Positions 43,199 to 52,414 of a stretch of DNA of 60,847 nucleotides are shown in pieces. The stretch is from assembly GCA_049596455.1 (NCBI GenBank), contig JBMYLP010000009.1, forward strand, positions 1 to 60,847. Reading direction: 5' to 3'. The DNA comes from UBA7446 sp049596455 (GTDB taxonomy: Bacteria > Bacteroidota > Bacteroidia > Flavobacteriales > Flavobacteriaceae). The notes beneath the pieces were generated by a model that was not told where the DNA came from, did no database searches, and saw nothing but the letters and a program-made list of their open reading frames with translations. Each line of letters opens with the position of its first letter. Position 1 is the stretch's first letter. The position numbers and the translations under genes were made by a program.

Positions 43199-45193
43199 CT
43201 ACTGAAAGAAATTCCACACCAATCCAAAGCGAACCAATAAGTCGCGATACGGATATCCGGGGGCTGCAAAGTAATCTGGTGCTTTGCGGTTGGCATTGGC
43301 ATGCTCTACCACCAAAAACAAACGTGTTTGCCTGATTTTGGCATTAAAAAAGGCATTTACCACAGGATAGCCGCCCAGTTCCTCGTGTTGTTGTACCACA
43401 AAATCGGACAGTAGCGGATGATAGGCACGCATGTGAAATGCAGAAAAATAATGCGCGCTTACCCCTAGATGTAAAAACATGGCTTTTTCAAACCAATGGT
43501 CTTCGTAGTACAAGGCAGTGCGACCAATAACATCGGGAAGTGGCAGGGCAGCGGTATTACCGCTAAGTTGCTGGGCACGCAGTTTGGCATCCCAACGAAA
43601 TACACCAAATTTCAATCCCCCTTCCCAGTCGATTTGCAACAGGTTTATTGCCTCGTTTGATTGCATGGGCGTTACGGTTAGCGCATCGGCACTGGCTTGA
43701 AGAAAATAGGCGTGGTGGTTGATGTTGGTTGCGGTTATGGAAAGTGTTCCAAACGTTGGATGACGTAATGCGCCATAAATAGCGGTTCGCTGTTCCATTT
43801 TGGGTGTTGTTTGCCAACGATAATCGTCATAGCTACTTGTAAACTGCTCAAACACAAATCCGGGATGTTGTTGCTGCATACGAATCCCTGCGATAATGCT
43901 ACCGGTTTTAAACCACGGCAACGAAATTTCACCGTTTAGAAAATCCCCTGTGCGAGAACCGCTAAGGGCAAATTCCGCTTCGGCACGAAGGCGCAATACG
44001 CCAAAATTCTTACGCCATGTCCCTCCAACCGAATAGGCGTCTTCTGAAAGTGCGGGGCTATCGGCAATATGGTTTTCCGTAAAACGGTATTTGTGGTGCC
44101 GTGCATAGCCCGAAAACCAACCCACGCTAGGACTGGTAAGTATGGTGTAGGCATCAAACTGCCGTAGGCTGTATTTTGTTTGGTCGTAGGCTTTGGTCAT
44201 ACCGTCTGCCAAACTGCCGTAACCTTCGTAGGGGGTGCTTTGCGTAAAGCGATTATCGTGGATATTGCTTTGCGCCCTATAGCCGATGCGAAGTCGGGGT
44301 GTTTGCAGCGAATCTGCAGAGCGTATCACCAAATAATCTTGTTCTAGCAAATAGAACTTGCCTGTAAAAAGATTGGTTGCATTTTCGTAACGCACCCCCA
44401 AACGCTCTCGGTCAAAAAATTCATCATCGCCCGATGTAAAATCTTCGATAGAGGCAGCATCTAAGCCTCCGTTTTCTTGTTGTTCTATTTTTTGATTGGC
44501 AAGCTGCAAGCGCATGCGATATCGCCCGTTGGGGTTTTCGTAACGGGTAGTAAAACGCAATTGGCTACGCCCCGAAATTTGATGCTGATATTTCCCTAAG
44601 GAACGGTGTCCACGATAGCCAATGGCATAGTTTAGCCGTGGGTGGATGTTGGCAGAAATCAGCGCATCGGTGGATTGCCCTTGCGATTGCGTACTCTTGT
44701 AAAATATTTCTGAAAGTGGCGTAGGCACATGATAATATGAAATTTGATGGGGTAAAAACCGTTGACTTTCTTTGGCACGGAAACCCGCTGCCGCAGCGGT
44801 GTTGTTACGCCACGCCTCCAACGAAAGCGGATTAAGCGCCTGCCCCGAATTGTTGAGCGACACAAAGGCAAAATTGTCTTGCCGTTGGGAATTCATCTTA
44901 TAGTATTTTGCCATGGTAAGGGTGGTATCCACATGGGTGGTATCGCGCGCTTGCGAAATAATGAGGTAGTCTGTAATGTCTGTTTGGGGTTCCCCCGTTT
45001 TTTGGGCAGCAAGTTCTGCTGAGCCTTGTTTAAACTCGGGTATTTTGGGAATATTGATATCCAAAGAATCTTTGACCAACGGAGTGGATTGCGCCAAAAC
45101 CCCTACCGAAAAACCTAAAAAAAGTAGCTTTTGTACCACCTTAAACCATTTTGGTAAAGGTAGCGGTTTCAGCCCTAACAGCGAATACCGCAT
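43199..45193 (-). CDS. Putative outer-membrane porin (flavobacterial Porin_10-like)
   Basis: A 664-residue secreted protein with signal peptide ending at VGVLAQ, a Pro/acidic N-terminal stretch and then alternating hydrophobic/hydrophilic strands rich in Tyr, Arg and Gly through to a C-terminal aromatic (LLVRFGLVWNFFQ), the typical end of an outer-membrane beta-barrel. It matches the large putative-porin family common in Flavobacteriaceae. Substrate unknown. It is divergent from the restriction-modification cassette, and its expected neighbour rnhB now lies on the far side of that cassette. Confidence 0.82.
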   Translation of the reverse strand: MRYSLLGLKPLPLPKWFKVVQKLLFLGFSVGVLAQSTPLVKDSLDINIPKIPEFKQGSAELAAQKTGEPQTDITDYLIISQARDTTHVDTTLTMAKYYKMNSQRQDNFAFVSLNNSGQALNPLSLEAWRNNTAAAAGFRAKESQRFLPHQISYYHVPTPLSEIFYKSTQSQGQSTDALISANIHPRLNYAIGYRGHRSLGKYQHQISGRSQLRFTTRYENPNGRYRMRLQLANQKIEQQENGGLDAASIEDFTSGDDEFFDRERLGVRYENATNLFTGKFYLLEQDYLVIRSADSLQTPRLRIGYRAQSNIHDNRFTQSTPYEGYGSLADGMTKAYDQTKYSLRQFDAYTILTSPSVGWFSGYARHHKYRFTENHIADSPALSEDAYSVGGTWRKNFGVLRLRAEAEFALSGSRTGDFLNGEISLPWFKTGSIIAGIRMQQQHPGFVFEQFTSSYDDYRWQTTPKMEQRTAIYGALRHPTFGTLSITATNINHHAYFLQASADALTVTPMQSNEAINLLQIDWEGGLKFGVFRWDAKLRAQQLSGNTAALPLPDVIGRTALYYEDHWFEKAMFLHLGVSAHYFSAFHMRAYHPLLSDFVVQQHEELGGYPVVNAFFNAKIRQTRLFLVVEHANANRKAPDYFAAPGYPYRDLLVRFGLVWNFFQ

Positions 45194-45416
45194 AAACGCA
45201 TTTTTTTTGTTATCTTAGCGTTAGACATTTGTCTTGCCTTGGCAGACAACCCAAATTTGTTCTACTACCGATAGCCTACGTTATTCATTTTTAGGATTTT
45301 TTTGGGGTTAAATGGAAATAATCGCCGTGCGTTTAGTCAACCTTTTTGGGTGGCTATATGTAATGGTGGTGTTTATTTATTAGTTGTACCCAAGCTCTGA
45401 TAAGCCAGCAACGCAG

Positions 45417-45477
45417 TCAAGCGCATTTCATTTTGCTCGTACCTTACAAAATAAAAAGAGCTTGCCTTTTACCAACG
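45417..45477. repeat. Left direct repeat flanking the methyltransferase cassette
   Basis: The first 42 bases (45417-45458) match 49204-49245 without gaps at about 37 positions by eye; both copies then end in CCAACG. An inverted 8-mer pair CAAGCTCT (45391-45398) and AGAGCTTG (45457-45464) also surrounds this copy. The 368-bp gap 45194-45561 between the porin gene and the HTH gene contains this repeat and no gene that I can support. Confidence 0.7.
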
Positions 45478-45561
45478 TTTTACGAAAAATAACTTTTGAT
45501 ATCTGAATTAGCTTACTATTTTTGCTAAATAATAGAAAGTTAATAAATAGCAAGTCTGAAA

Positions 45562-45885
45562 ATGGCAATATTTGGTGATTTTTTAAGAAAAGAACGTGAA
45601 AATAAAGGTCTGAATCAAAGCGAATTTGGTCAAGAAATTGGAATAATAATGACTGATATAAGTAAAATTGAGAACGGTCGAAAAAAATTCCCTTTTACAA
45701 ACCTCGAAAAGCTTGGAAAATTTATCAAAAAAGATATCGAAGAACTAAAAACCTTATTTGTTGCTGACATTTTAGTTGACGAAGTTCACAAATACAATTG
45801 TTCTGATAATGTTTTCTCTGTTGCCGAAGAACAGTCAAGGCGTGTTAAAAATAAGAATGTCAAACAAGGAAAATTAAGACTATAA
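45562..45885 (+). CDS. HTH (XRE-family) controller of the methyltransferase cassette
   Basis: A 107-residue protein with a Cro/C1 helix-turn-helix in its first ~60 residues (FGDFLRKERENKGLNQSEFG, IIMTDISKIENGRKKFPF, LEKLGKFI) and a C-terminal extension of unknown fold. Small XRE proteins next to methyltransferases are often controller (C) proteins timing restriction-modification gene expression. Its stop shares a base with the methyltransferase ATG (TAATG), so it is coupled to it. Codon use is much more AT-rich than the flanks. Confidence 0.88.
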   Translation: MAIFGDFLRKERENKGLNQSEFGQEIGIIMTDISKIENGRKKFPFTNLEKLGKFIKKDIEELKTLFVADILVDEVHKYNCSDNVFSVAEEQSRRVKNKNVKQGKLRL

Positions 45886-46788
45886 TGACAGATATTAATT
45901 TTGCACTTGTAGAGGACACGCGTCCACCAATATATACTGCAATGAAGTATTGGGGGAAAAAACCTCACAATATCTGGAGAGAATATATCGAAAATTATAC
46001 TCCAGAAGNNNNNNNNNNGCATCTATTTAGATCCTTTTTCTGGCAGTGGAATTAGCGGTTTTGAAGCAGTGAAAGCAAATAGAAAAGCCATTGCATTTGA
46101 TTTAAACCCTTTGACATCCTTTATCATTGAAGTTTATTCTTCGAAATTTGAAGTTGAAAAATTTAAAGTTGAAGTTGAAAAGATTATTGATGAAATAAAA
46201 AAAGACAAAACTTTTTTAAAGTATTATTCAACTACCTCAAGAAAAACTAATGAAAAAGCTATTGTTCAGAGTTTTAAATGGGAAGATGATGAGTTATATG
46301 AATTAGGCGTTAATTACACCAACTCTGAAATTCTTGATGAAACAAACGGACGGCCAACTCGAGGAAAACTTCGTTACGTAGCAGAACCAAATGAAAAAGA
46401 TCAAAAATTAGCCAAAGAACAATCTAAAATTGAAATTAATACTTGGTTTCCTGATGAACCTTTTATAAACTCACCTTCATTTAATGCTAATTTTATTAAC
46501 TGTGTTGGTGGTAACAATTTTTCAAACTTGTGGACAAGAAGAAACCTTTACGTTCTTTCTAAAATATATGATTTAATAAAAAAGGTTAAAGACAAAGATC
46601 TTCAAATTCAGTTACTGTTCGGTTTTATTCAGACTCTACATTTGACAACCAAAATGAGTGTTCCAAGAAGAGCAAGTGCAAATCGTCCATTTTCAACAAG
46701 TTGGGGAAGATCAGCATACATCTGTGCAAGTAGGAAAATGGAAATGAATCCATTGTTTGTTTTTGAGGGAAGTTGTCTTGGCAAATAA
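45885..46788 (+). pseudogene. Large DNA methyltransferase, N-terminal part (interrupted)
   Basis: The gene starts at 45885 with MTDINFALVEDTR, then MKYWGKKPHNIWREY, and after ten N (46009-46018) the SAM-binding motif I, YLDPFSGSGISGFE. The frame before and after the N run differs by one base as written. If the run is an artefact with true length zero or a multiple of three, the frames join; closing it gives P-E-G-I-Y-L-D. The frame then runs to an in-frame TAA at 46786-46788 where the open sequence continues in the same frame beyond (see next entry). The two parts together form one gene of about 815 residues. A real nonsense mutation, a sequencing error or recoding cannot be told apart here. 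Confidence 0.82.
46009..46018. other. Assembly gap inside the methyltransferase gene
   Basis: Ten N in a row between CCAGAAG and GCATCTAT. The upstream codons end with one spare base and the downstream codons start after two, so a gap of 0, 3, 6... bases would restore a single frame. Ten is probably a placeholder. Confidence 0.95.
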
Positions 46789-46812
46789 TCTGTAGAAAGT
46801 TGTTTAAAAGAT

Positions 46813-48339
46813 GTGGAAGATTATTTAGGTAAAATTCCTAAAACTCTAAAAGTTAGTGAGAGTCTTAAAAGTAAAGACAAGTTAAGCGGTTTTGATTTAA
46901 AATATGGTGTTGTCGACATTAATACAATAACAGATTACATTCCTGAAAAATCAATAGATTTTATTATGACAGATCCTCCATATGGTGGATTAGTTCAATA
47001 TTTAGATTTGTCTTCTATTTGGCTGAATTGGCTTAAAAATATAGATAAAAAATACACTCCAAATTACAATGCTGAAATCACAATCAAAAAGGGCATTATA
47101 GATATCAATTTATATCAACAAAGATTCACAAACGCTTTAAAAAATCTTCGTACAGTTTTAAAAGATAATGGAAAAATAGTCTTTACTTTTCATAATAAAG
47201 AAATTCCTATTTGGAATGCATTTTTAAAGTCAATTACTTTAGCAGGTTTCAAAATTGAAAAGGTAATTCATCAACAAAACAGAAGAACTGGAGAGGCAAA
47301 TGTTGCCAATCCATATGGCACTTCAGGAACTGATTTTTATATAAGATGTATAAAATCACCAAAGGTTAAATTAAAAACGGAAAAAGATGAATTTGAACAT
47401 TTTGTAATTAACAAAGCAGTTGAAATTTTGGCATTGAGAAATGAACCAACACCTTTTCTTTTTCTTTTTAATGGCTTATTAGCAGAAATATCAAGTGCTG
47501 GCTTTGATTTAGAAGATTTTGACGAAAATGTCAAACAGATTCTTGATAAATACATTGGTAAAATATTTGAGCTAACAGAAAATGGTTCTAATAAAGCAGG
47601 TAAATTTTGGTGGTTTATTAATCCATCAGAGTACATTAAATATCCTGACAGACAGCTTACAGAACGTGTTGAAGAAAGTATCATTTCACTTTTAAGAAGA
47701 AAAACCAGCATTACATTGGATGATGCTTTAGCTGTTATTTATAAAAAATATCCTAATGGTTTAACACCTGATGTAAAATCAATTACGAGCGTTCTTCAAA
47801 AATATGCAACAAAGTCAGGAGGAAGATGGCTATACAATGCTCTTGAGGTAGAAAAAGAATTCACAAAACATACAGAAATTATCCATAAGCTTATTGGAGT
47901 TGGAAAAAAACTAAAGTATCAAAGTTTTGTTGGTAAAAGAGAACAACCTGAACCAATTAAAAATAAAAGGCTTTCAGATTTTTGTGATTTAACTTCTTTA
48001 AAAAATCATATTAAAAATACAACTGCCAGAAAAAGAATCGAAATGATTGATTTAATTTGGGTGCAAGACGATAAATTTAAGGTTATTATTGAGGTTGAGA
48101 ATTCTACTAATTTCACTTCTGGGATTCAACGTGGATCAAATTTACCAAATGATGTATTAAAAATTATGATTATTCCAGATCATCGAGAAAATGAGCTAAA
48201 TAGAATTTCAGATCCATTATTTAAAGAAAGTTTTAAATCTCATAATTGGAAATATATTTTGTATAGTGATGTAGATAAGATCCTTAAATCAAAAGCAAGT
48301 ATGGAAACAATTGATTTGTTTTCAAAAGAACTTAATTAA
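46813..48339 (+). pseudogene. Large DNA methyltransferase, C-terminal part with nuclease-like end
   Basis: In the same frame as the preceding part, 24 bp past the TAA; a GTG at 46813 is the first possible restart. It has methyltransferase motif IV, DFIMTDPPYGGLVQYLD (DPPY at residues 54-57), the usual Trp-rich tail, then a domain (about 205-380) containing a winged-helix-like stretch, and a C-terminal ~110 residues with IDLIW (Asp413) and IIEVENSTNF (Glu427, Glu429) and IQR (Arg440). The D...ExE pattern resembles PD-(D/E)XK-type nuclease cores that carry IDVxW...EVExST. The order motif I then IV with DPPY suggests adenine-N6 (or cytosine-N4) methylation. It ends at TAA sharing a base with the next ATG. 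Confidence 0.8.
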
Positions 48340-49190
48340 TGGAGGTAAAAAAAGAAAATAAAGGAAAATACGATAAGCGAAATAAACTCAATGATCTAAC
48401 AGGAAAAGAGTGGCTAAAGCTTACAGCTAGCTTTTGGATGAGTGAAAAATGTGCGGATGATAGAGATGCATATAACCATCCAGCACCTTTTCTTGTAAAG
48501 GACATACGAAAGCTTATAAGTATGTTCACAAAAAAGGAAATGCGAGTTTTAGATCCATTTTGTGGAAGTGGCACAACTCTACTTGCTTCCTCACTTTTAA
48601 AGAGGTATGGTATAGGTATTGATTTAAATTCTGAATATCGGGATTTAGCTATAGAAAGGCTTTCAAAAAAAGAGTTTCAAGAGTTTAACGATTATGAATA
48701 TTTTTTAGGAGATTCAAATGATGTTCTTGAAAATTTGAATAATATAGATTACGTAGTTACCTCTCCACCTTACCACAATATTTTAAAAAATAAAGGTGCA
48801 GGAATACGTAAAAAAAATAAAAAAGGTTTTAGAAATGGTTCGAGAATCGGAGTTGATTATTACTCTGATTTGCCAAATGACTTGGGCAATAAAGAATCCT
48901 ATGAGGATTTTCTACAATCGTTTCAATTAATAATGTCTAAATGCTTTAACGCATTAAATAACAAAAAATATTGTTCAATTGTAATCAGTGATTTTACAGT
49001 TGATAAAAAAGAAATATGTGTACAAGTTGATATTGTTCGATTAATGCAAGAAGTCGGGTTTGAATTTGTTGGAACAATTGCATTACTTCAAAATAATAAA
49101 CCTCTTTATCCATTTGGTTATCCATATGCTTATAAAATTAATCATCATCATCAGAACATTATTAACTTTAGAAAAGTAATCGAAGAATAA
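48339..49190 (+). CDS. Second DNA methyltransferase (N4-cytosine/N6-adenine type)
   Basis: A 283-residue methyltransferase. It opens LNDLTGKEWLKLTASFW, typical of site-specific MTases, then has motif I RVLDPFCGSGTTLLAS (residues 69-84) and motif IV VVTSPPYHN (SPPY at 142-145); the order and TSPPY point to the beta-type N4C/N6A class. Complete and undisturbed. Start ATG shares a base with the preceding stop (TAATG). Two MTases in one cassette would suit an asymmetric recognition site, one enzyme per strand. No separate endonuclease gene follows before rnhB. Confidence 0.9.
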   Translation: MEVKKENKGKYDKRNKLNDLTGKEWLKLTASFWMSEKCADDRDAYNHPAPFLVKDIRKLISMFTKKEMRVLDPFCGSGTTLLASSLLKRYGIGIDLNSEYRDLAIERLSKKEFQEFNDYEYFLGDSNDVLENLNNIDYVVTSPPYHNILKNKGAGIRKKNKKGFRNGSRIGVDYYSDLPNDLGNKESYEDFLQSFQLIMSKCFNALNNKKYCSIVISDFTVDKKEICVQVDIVRLMQEVGFEFVGTIALLQNNKPLYPFGYPYAYKINHHHQNIINFRKVIEE

Positions 49191-49203
49191 ATCCGAGCAA
49201 TGT

Positions 49204-49260
49204 TCAAGCACATTTCATTTTGTTCGTTCCTCAAAAAATAAAAAGGCTTTCACGCCAACG
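49204..49260. repeat. Right direct repeat flanking the methyltransferase cassette
   Basis: Partner of 45417-45477: it starts 13 bp after the second methyltransferase stop and ends in CCAACG. The pair encloses 3.7 kb with XRE, both methyltransferase genes and nothing else. It could mark the ends of an inserted element or a duplicated target. Confidence 0.7.
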
Positions 49261-49301
49261 CGGAAGAAATGAAAAGAAAAATAAAAACGGGGCACAACAC
49301 C

Positions 49302-49335
49302 ACCTATACGCAATACCCTTCGGGATACTGCACAT
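49302..49335. other. Imperfect long hairpin right of the cassette
   Basis: CTATACGCAATACCC, loop TTC, GGGATACTGCACATAG fold into an imperfect stem with three G-C pairs at the loop and a few mismatches or bulges. It lies between the right repeat and rnhB. It might be a transcription terminator of the cassette or a recombination-related (attC-like) hairpin; no T-run follows. Confidence 0.4.
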
Positions 49336-49393
49336 AGCCAAACCGTTACCTGCAACAACACCCCCATCCCATTTCTTTTGTATTTTTACTGTT

Positions 49394-49987
49394 ATGCAAA
49401 CACAGTTTACGCAAACGCTAGAGTGCGGTACAGATGAGGCAGGTCGTGGGTGTTTGGCGGGGCCTGTTACCGCAGCAGCGGTGATCCTTCCGCCTAGCTA
49501 TACGCATCCGCTCCTTACAGATTCCAAAAAACTTAGTGCCAAGCAGCGGTATGCGCTACGAGAAGAAATCAAAAGCGTTGCGCTGGCGTATGGCATAGCA
49601 CATGTATCGCATAGCCGTATAGATGAAATCAATATCCTAAACGCTTCCATTGAAGCCATGCATTTGGCCATAGCCAATATGGCGCTAGTCCCCGAAACCA
49701 TTTTGGTAGATGGGAATAAATTTAAACCCTACCTAAACATTCCGCATCATTGTATGGTAGGCGGAGATGCGCGGTTTTTAAACATAGCGGCGGCGTCTAT
49801 TTTGGCAAAAACCACCCGAGACGATATCATGCTAGCGCATCACCAAAAGCATCCGCACTACGGTTGGGACACCAACAAAGGCTATCCCACCACCAAACAC
49901 CGCGAAGCCATTATGGCGCATGGCGCTGTTGAAATACACCGTAAAACTTTTGCGTTATACCCCAAACAACTGTCGTTGGATTTATAA
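49394..49987 (+). CDS. rnhB: Ribonuclease HII
   Basis: A 197-residue RNase HII that cuts RNA in RNA-DNA hybrids, including single ribonucleotides in DNA. The catalytic residues are in CGTDEAGRGCLAGPV (Asp, Glu), DSKKLSAKQR, VDGNKFKPYL (Asp) and AAASILAKTTRDD (Asp); HPHYGWDTNKGYPTTKH is the usual C-terminal block. ATG at 49394 is preferred, since the longer open frame upstream runs back into the right repeat. The cassette ends about 135 bp before it. It is followed 9 bp later by a lipoprotein gene. Confidence 0.95.
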   Translation: MQTQFTQTLECGTDEAGRGCLAGPVTAAAVILPPSYTHPLLTDSKKLSAKQRYALREEIKSVALAYGIAHVSHSRIDEINILNASIEAMHLAIANMALVPETILVDGNKFKPYLNIPHHCMVGGDARFLNIAAASILAKTTRDDIMLAHHQKHPHYGWDTNKGYPTTKHREAIMAHGAVEIHRKTFALYPKQLSLDL

Positions 49988-49996
49988 ATTTGTCGT

Positions 49997-52414
49997 ATGA
50001 ATCGATTGCTGCTCCTAGTGCTTTGTATTATTGTAGCTGCCTGCCAGCAACAACAACGCCATTCAACCTCTTTATTGGACTATTTGCCTAACAATGCTGT
50101 GGTGGTAGTCAAAAGTGAATCGTTTGGTTCCATGCAATCCTATGCTACACAACACAGCGCAGCAGCAGCACTCGCCGAACTATTTCCTGCCTTCTTTGCG
50201 CAAATCGATGCAGTGGCGGAAAACACCAGCGGGCAATTGAGTTTTCACCCCGAGGGCAAAGACAACCTTAGCTACCTGTGGATTACGCATCAAAAACCAC
50301 CACAACTAGATTCCATAGCAGCAGACACGCTGAGCTATGCCAAAACCCAACTGCTACAATTCAAGACGTCACCCCCCACCTATTACGCTACGTGGGACAG
50401 CTTACATCTGCAATCGTCAAGTAAATTGCTTATCGAAAGCAGCATTCGGCTACGCAGCACCCCCAACAGCATAGATAGCACCCTCACGCAACTTTATAAC
50501 AGCACCAAAGAGGCGCATACCTTTTTTGTACATCAACATAGTGCACCGTTTTTTAATACGCTTTTTTCAGAGACTTCCCCCATGCCGTGGAACGAATGGA
50601 GCAACTGGACTGCCTTTGTGCCAAGCGTAAACGACAACGGGGTGTATGTACGTGCCTACGGGGTGTTACCGTCAAATGGGGGCTCGCGCCTAGCGCCATT
50701 GGCAAACCAGACAACGGCTTTGCAAGACGTAGCGGAACACCTTCCAAGCAGTGCCAAAAGCATTCAGGCATTTGCGTTTGATGATGCGGTATTTGCAAAA
50801 GCCGCAAAGCGTTTTCAAATCACTCACAACCAACCTGAAACCACCCCTGATTCGTTACTACAAAATGCCGTGTATGTGGCACAAGTGGCGTTAGGAAATG
50901 ATATGGTGCTTACGCTAAAAACCAAGCAAGAAGCAGAAGATATCAGCAGTCGGTTGTCGCGCCAGTCCAAAGCGCAGTATAGCGTGGGCGGACAAACCCT
51001 TTTTGAATTTTCGGATGAAAATCAAAAGACAAACATATTAGCACCCCTCGCCAAAAACCTTACCTATACCCACGCCGCTTTTTTAAATAATCAGCTCTAT
51101 TTGGGTACTTCCAAAGCAGCGATGGAATCGCTTTTATATGCGTTGGAAAAAGATGATGTACTTGCCAAGGATTCTCGTTTTCAAAACTATGTCAAAACCC
51201 TTCCGCGCCAAAGCAGCTTATGGGCATGGGCAGCACCTTCAGAAGCAGAATCCACCCTCAAAAAAATGGTTAAAGGCATCGCCAAAACCGATTTTGGCGC
51301 ATTCCGTCAAGTCGATTATGTGGGCGTGGTGGAAGGCGATGTGTTTTATATCACACTAAGCTTGCAGCAACCCAGCCTACGAGGTAGCAAATCACAGGCA
51401 ATTGAATCCGCTGGAACGGCAACATTTAGCACACCTATCGAATGGGGACCCTATGCCGTGCAAAACCACAATACCAAAGCGTTGGAATGGGTGGTTCAAG
51501 ATGAAGAAAATCAGCTGTATCTGTTAAGCACCACGGGCAAAATCCTTTGGAAAAAACAACTCGACGGGGCTATTTTAGGACCTGTTTATCAGGTAGATTT
51601 ATATCGTAACAAGCGATTGCAACTCGCCTTTACGACCACCAAAAGTTTTCAAGTCCTAGACCGAAATGGCAATGCGGTACGTGGATTTACCAAATCAGGG
51701 ATGAGCACTTCCAGCACGCTTGGCATTTTTGATTACGACAACCAACGGGACTATCGCATCGCGCTATCGTCTGGTAAAACGCTAGGCATGTATGACCGCC
51801 GTATGAAAAAAGTAAGCGGTTGGCGCAAAACAAAACTCACAGGAAGTTTGGCATATCCGTCCAAACATATTCGTATTGGAAACCGTGATTATATTGCCTT
51901 AGTGCACAAATCGGGCAAAGGAGAATTGCTGCATCGCACCGGAAAAACACGTATTAAGATTCCAACGGATATCAAATTCACACAAGACCTGTATCCATAC
52001 CAAAATGGTTTTGTAAGCATTGATGCAAAAAACAGGTTGATTCAAATCAGCACCTCAGGAAAAATTACCAAAACGGCACTGCCGTTTGAAACCCGCTACA
52101 CCCTTGCGGCCAACAGAAACACCTTAGTTACGCAAACCGAAAATAAAATCACCATCAACAACCAGTTGGTGGAATTGGATTTTGGGGTGTATGCGCCTCC
52201 GCAAATTCAGGTGGTAAACAACCGTACCTACATTTTAGTTTGGGACAATCAGTCGGGAAAAGTGTATGTGTTTAATCGTGATGCAAAATTGTTGGATAGC
52301 TTCCCTGTGTCGGGCGAGCACTGGGCAATGTTAGGACAAGGAACACCCGGCTCGGCGCTCTATTTGGCAGCCCAAAACAATAACAAAGAATTGCGGTTTT
52401 ACCGAATGCCTTAG
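49997..52414 (+). CDS. Large secreted lipoprotein of unknown function
   Basis: An 805-residue protein with a lipoprotein signal: LLLLVLCIIVAACQQQ with the lipobox VAAC (Cys16). The first ~460 residues carry a repeating pattern (LPNNAVVVVKSE, later PLAKNLTYTHAAFLNNQLYLGTS) reminiscent of DUF3352-like proteins; the rest (from about residue 490) shows repeated short beta-strand units (WKKQLDGAILGPVYQVDLY, FQVLDRNGNAVRGF, VYVFNRDAKLLDSFP) as in a beta-propeller. Likely anchored in an envelope membrane. Function unknown. It overlaps convergent lipB by 4 bp. Confidence 0.8.
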   Translation: MNRLLLLVLCIIVAACQQQQRHSTSLLDYLPNNAVVVVKSESFGSMQSYATQHSAAAALAELFPAFFAQIDAVAENTSGQLSFHPEGKDNLSYLWITHQKPPQLDSIAADTLSYAKTQLLQFKTSPPTYYATWDSLHLQSSSKLLIESSIRLRSTPNSIDSTLTQLYNSTKEAHTFFVHQHSAPFFNTLFSETSPMPWNEWSNWTAFVPSVNDNGVYVRAYGVLPSNGGSRLAPLANQTTALQDVAEHLPSSAKSIQAFAFDDAVFAKAAKRFQITHNQPETTPDSLLQNAVYVAQVALGNDMVLTLKTKQEAEDISSRLSRQSKAQYSVGGQTLFEFSDENQKTNILAPLAKNLTYTHAAFLNNQLYLGTSKAAMESLLYALEKDDVLAKDSRFQNYVKTLPRQSSLWAWAAPSEAESTLKKMVKGIAKTDFGAFRQVDYVGVVEGDVFYITLSLQQPSLRGSKSQAIESAGTATFSTPIEWGPYAVQNHNTKALEWVVQDEENQLYLLSTTGKILWKKQLDGAILGPVYQVDLYRNKRLQLAFTTTKSFQVLDRNGNAVRGFTKSGMSTSSTLGIFDYDNQRDYRIALSSGKTLGMYDRRMKKVSGWRKTKLTGSLAYPSKHIRIGNRDYIALVHKSGKGELLHRTGKTRIKIPTDIKFTQDLYPYQNGFVSIDAKNRLIQISTSGKITKTALPFETRYTLAANRNTLVTQTENKITINNQLVELDFGVYAPPQIQVVNNRTYILVWDNQSGKVYVFNRDAKLLDSFPVSGEHWAMLGQGTPGSALYLAAQNNNKELRFYRMP

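Noticed and set aside
46069..46788. A stand-alone 239-residue methyltransferase fragment gene
   Set aside because: It shares the frame with the 46813 segment and contains only half of the conserved motifs; it is best read as part of one interrupted gene.
49220..49393. Upstream extension of RNase HII to 49220
   Set aside because: The extra 58 codons cover the repeat and hairpin, lack conservation and the family starts at about the CGTDEAGRG motif minus ten residues, which fits 49394.
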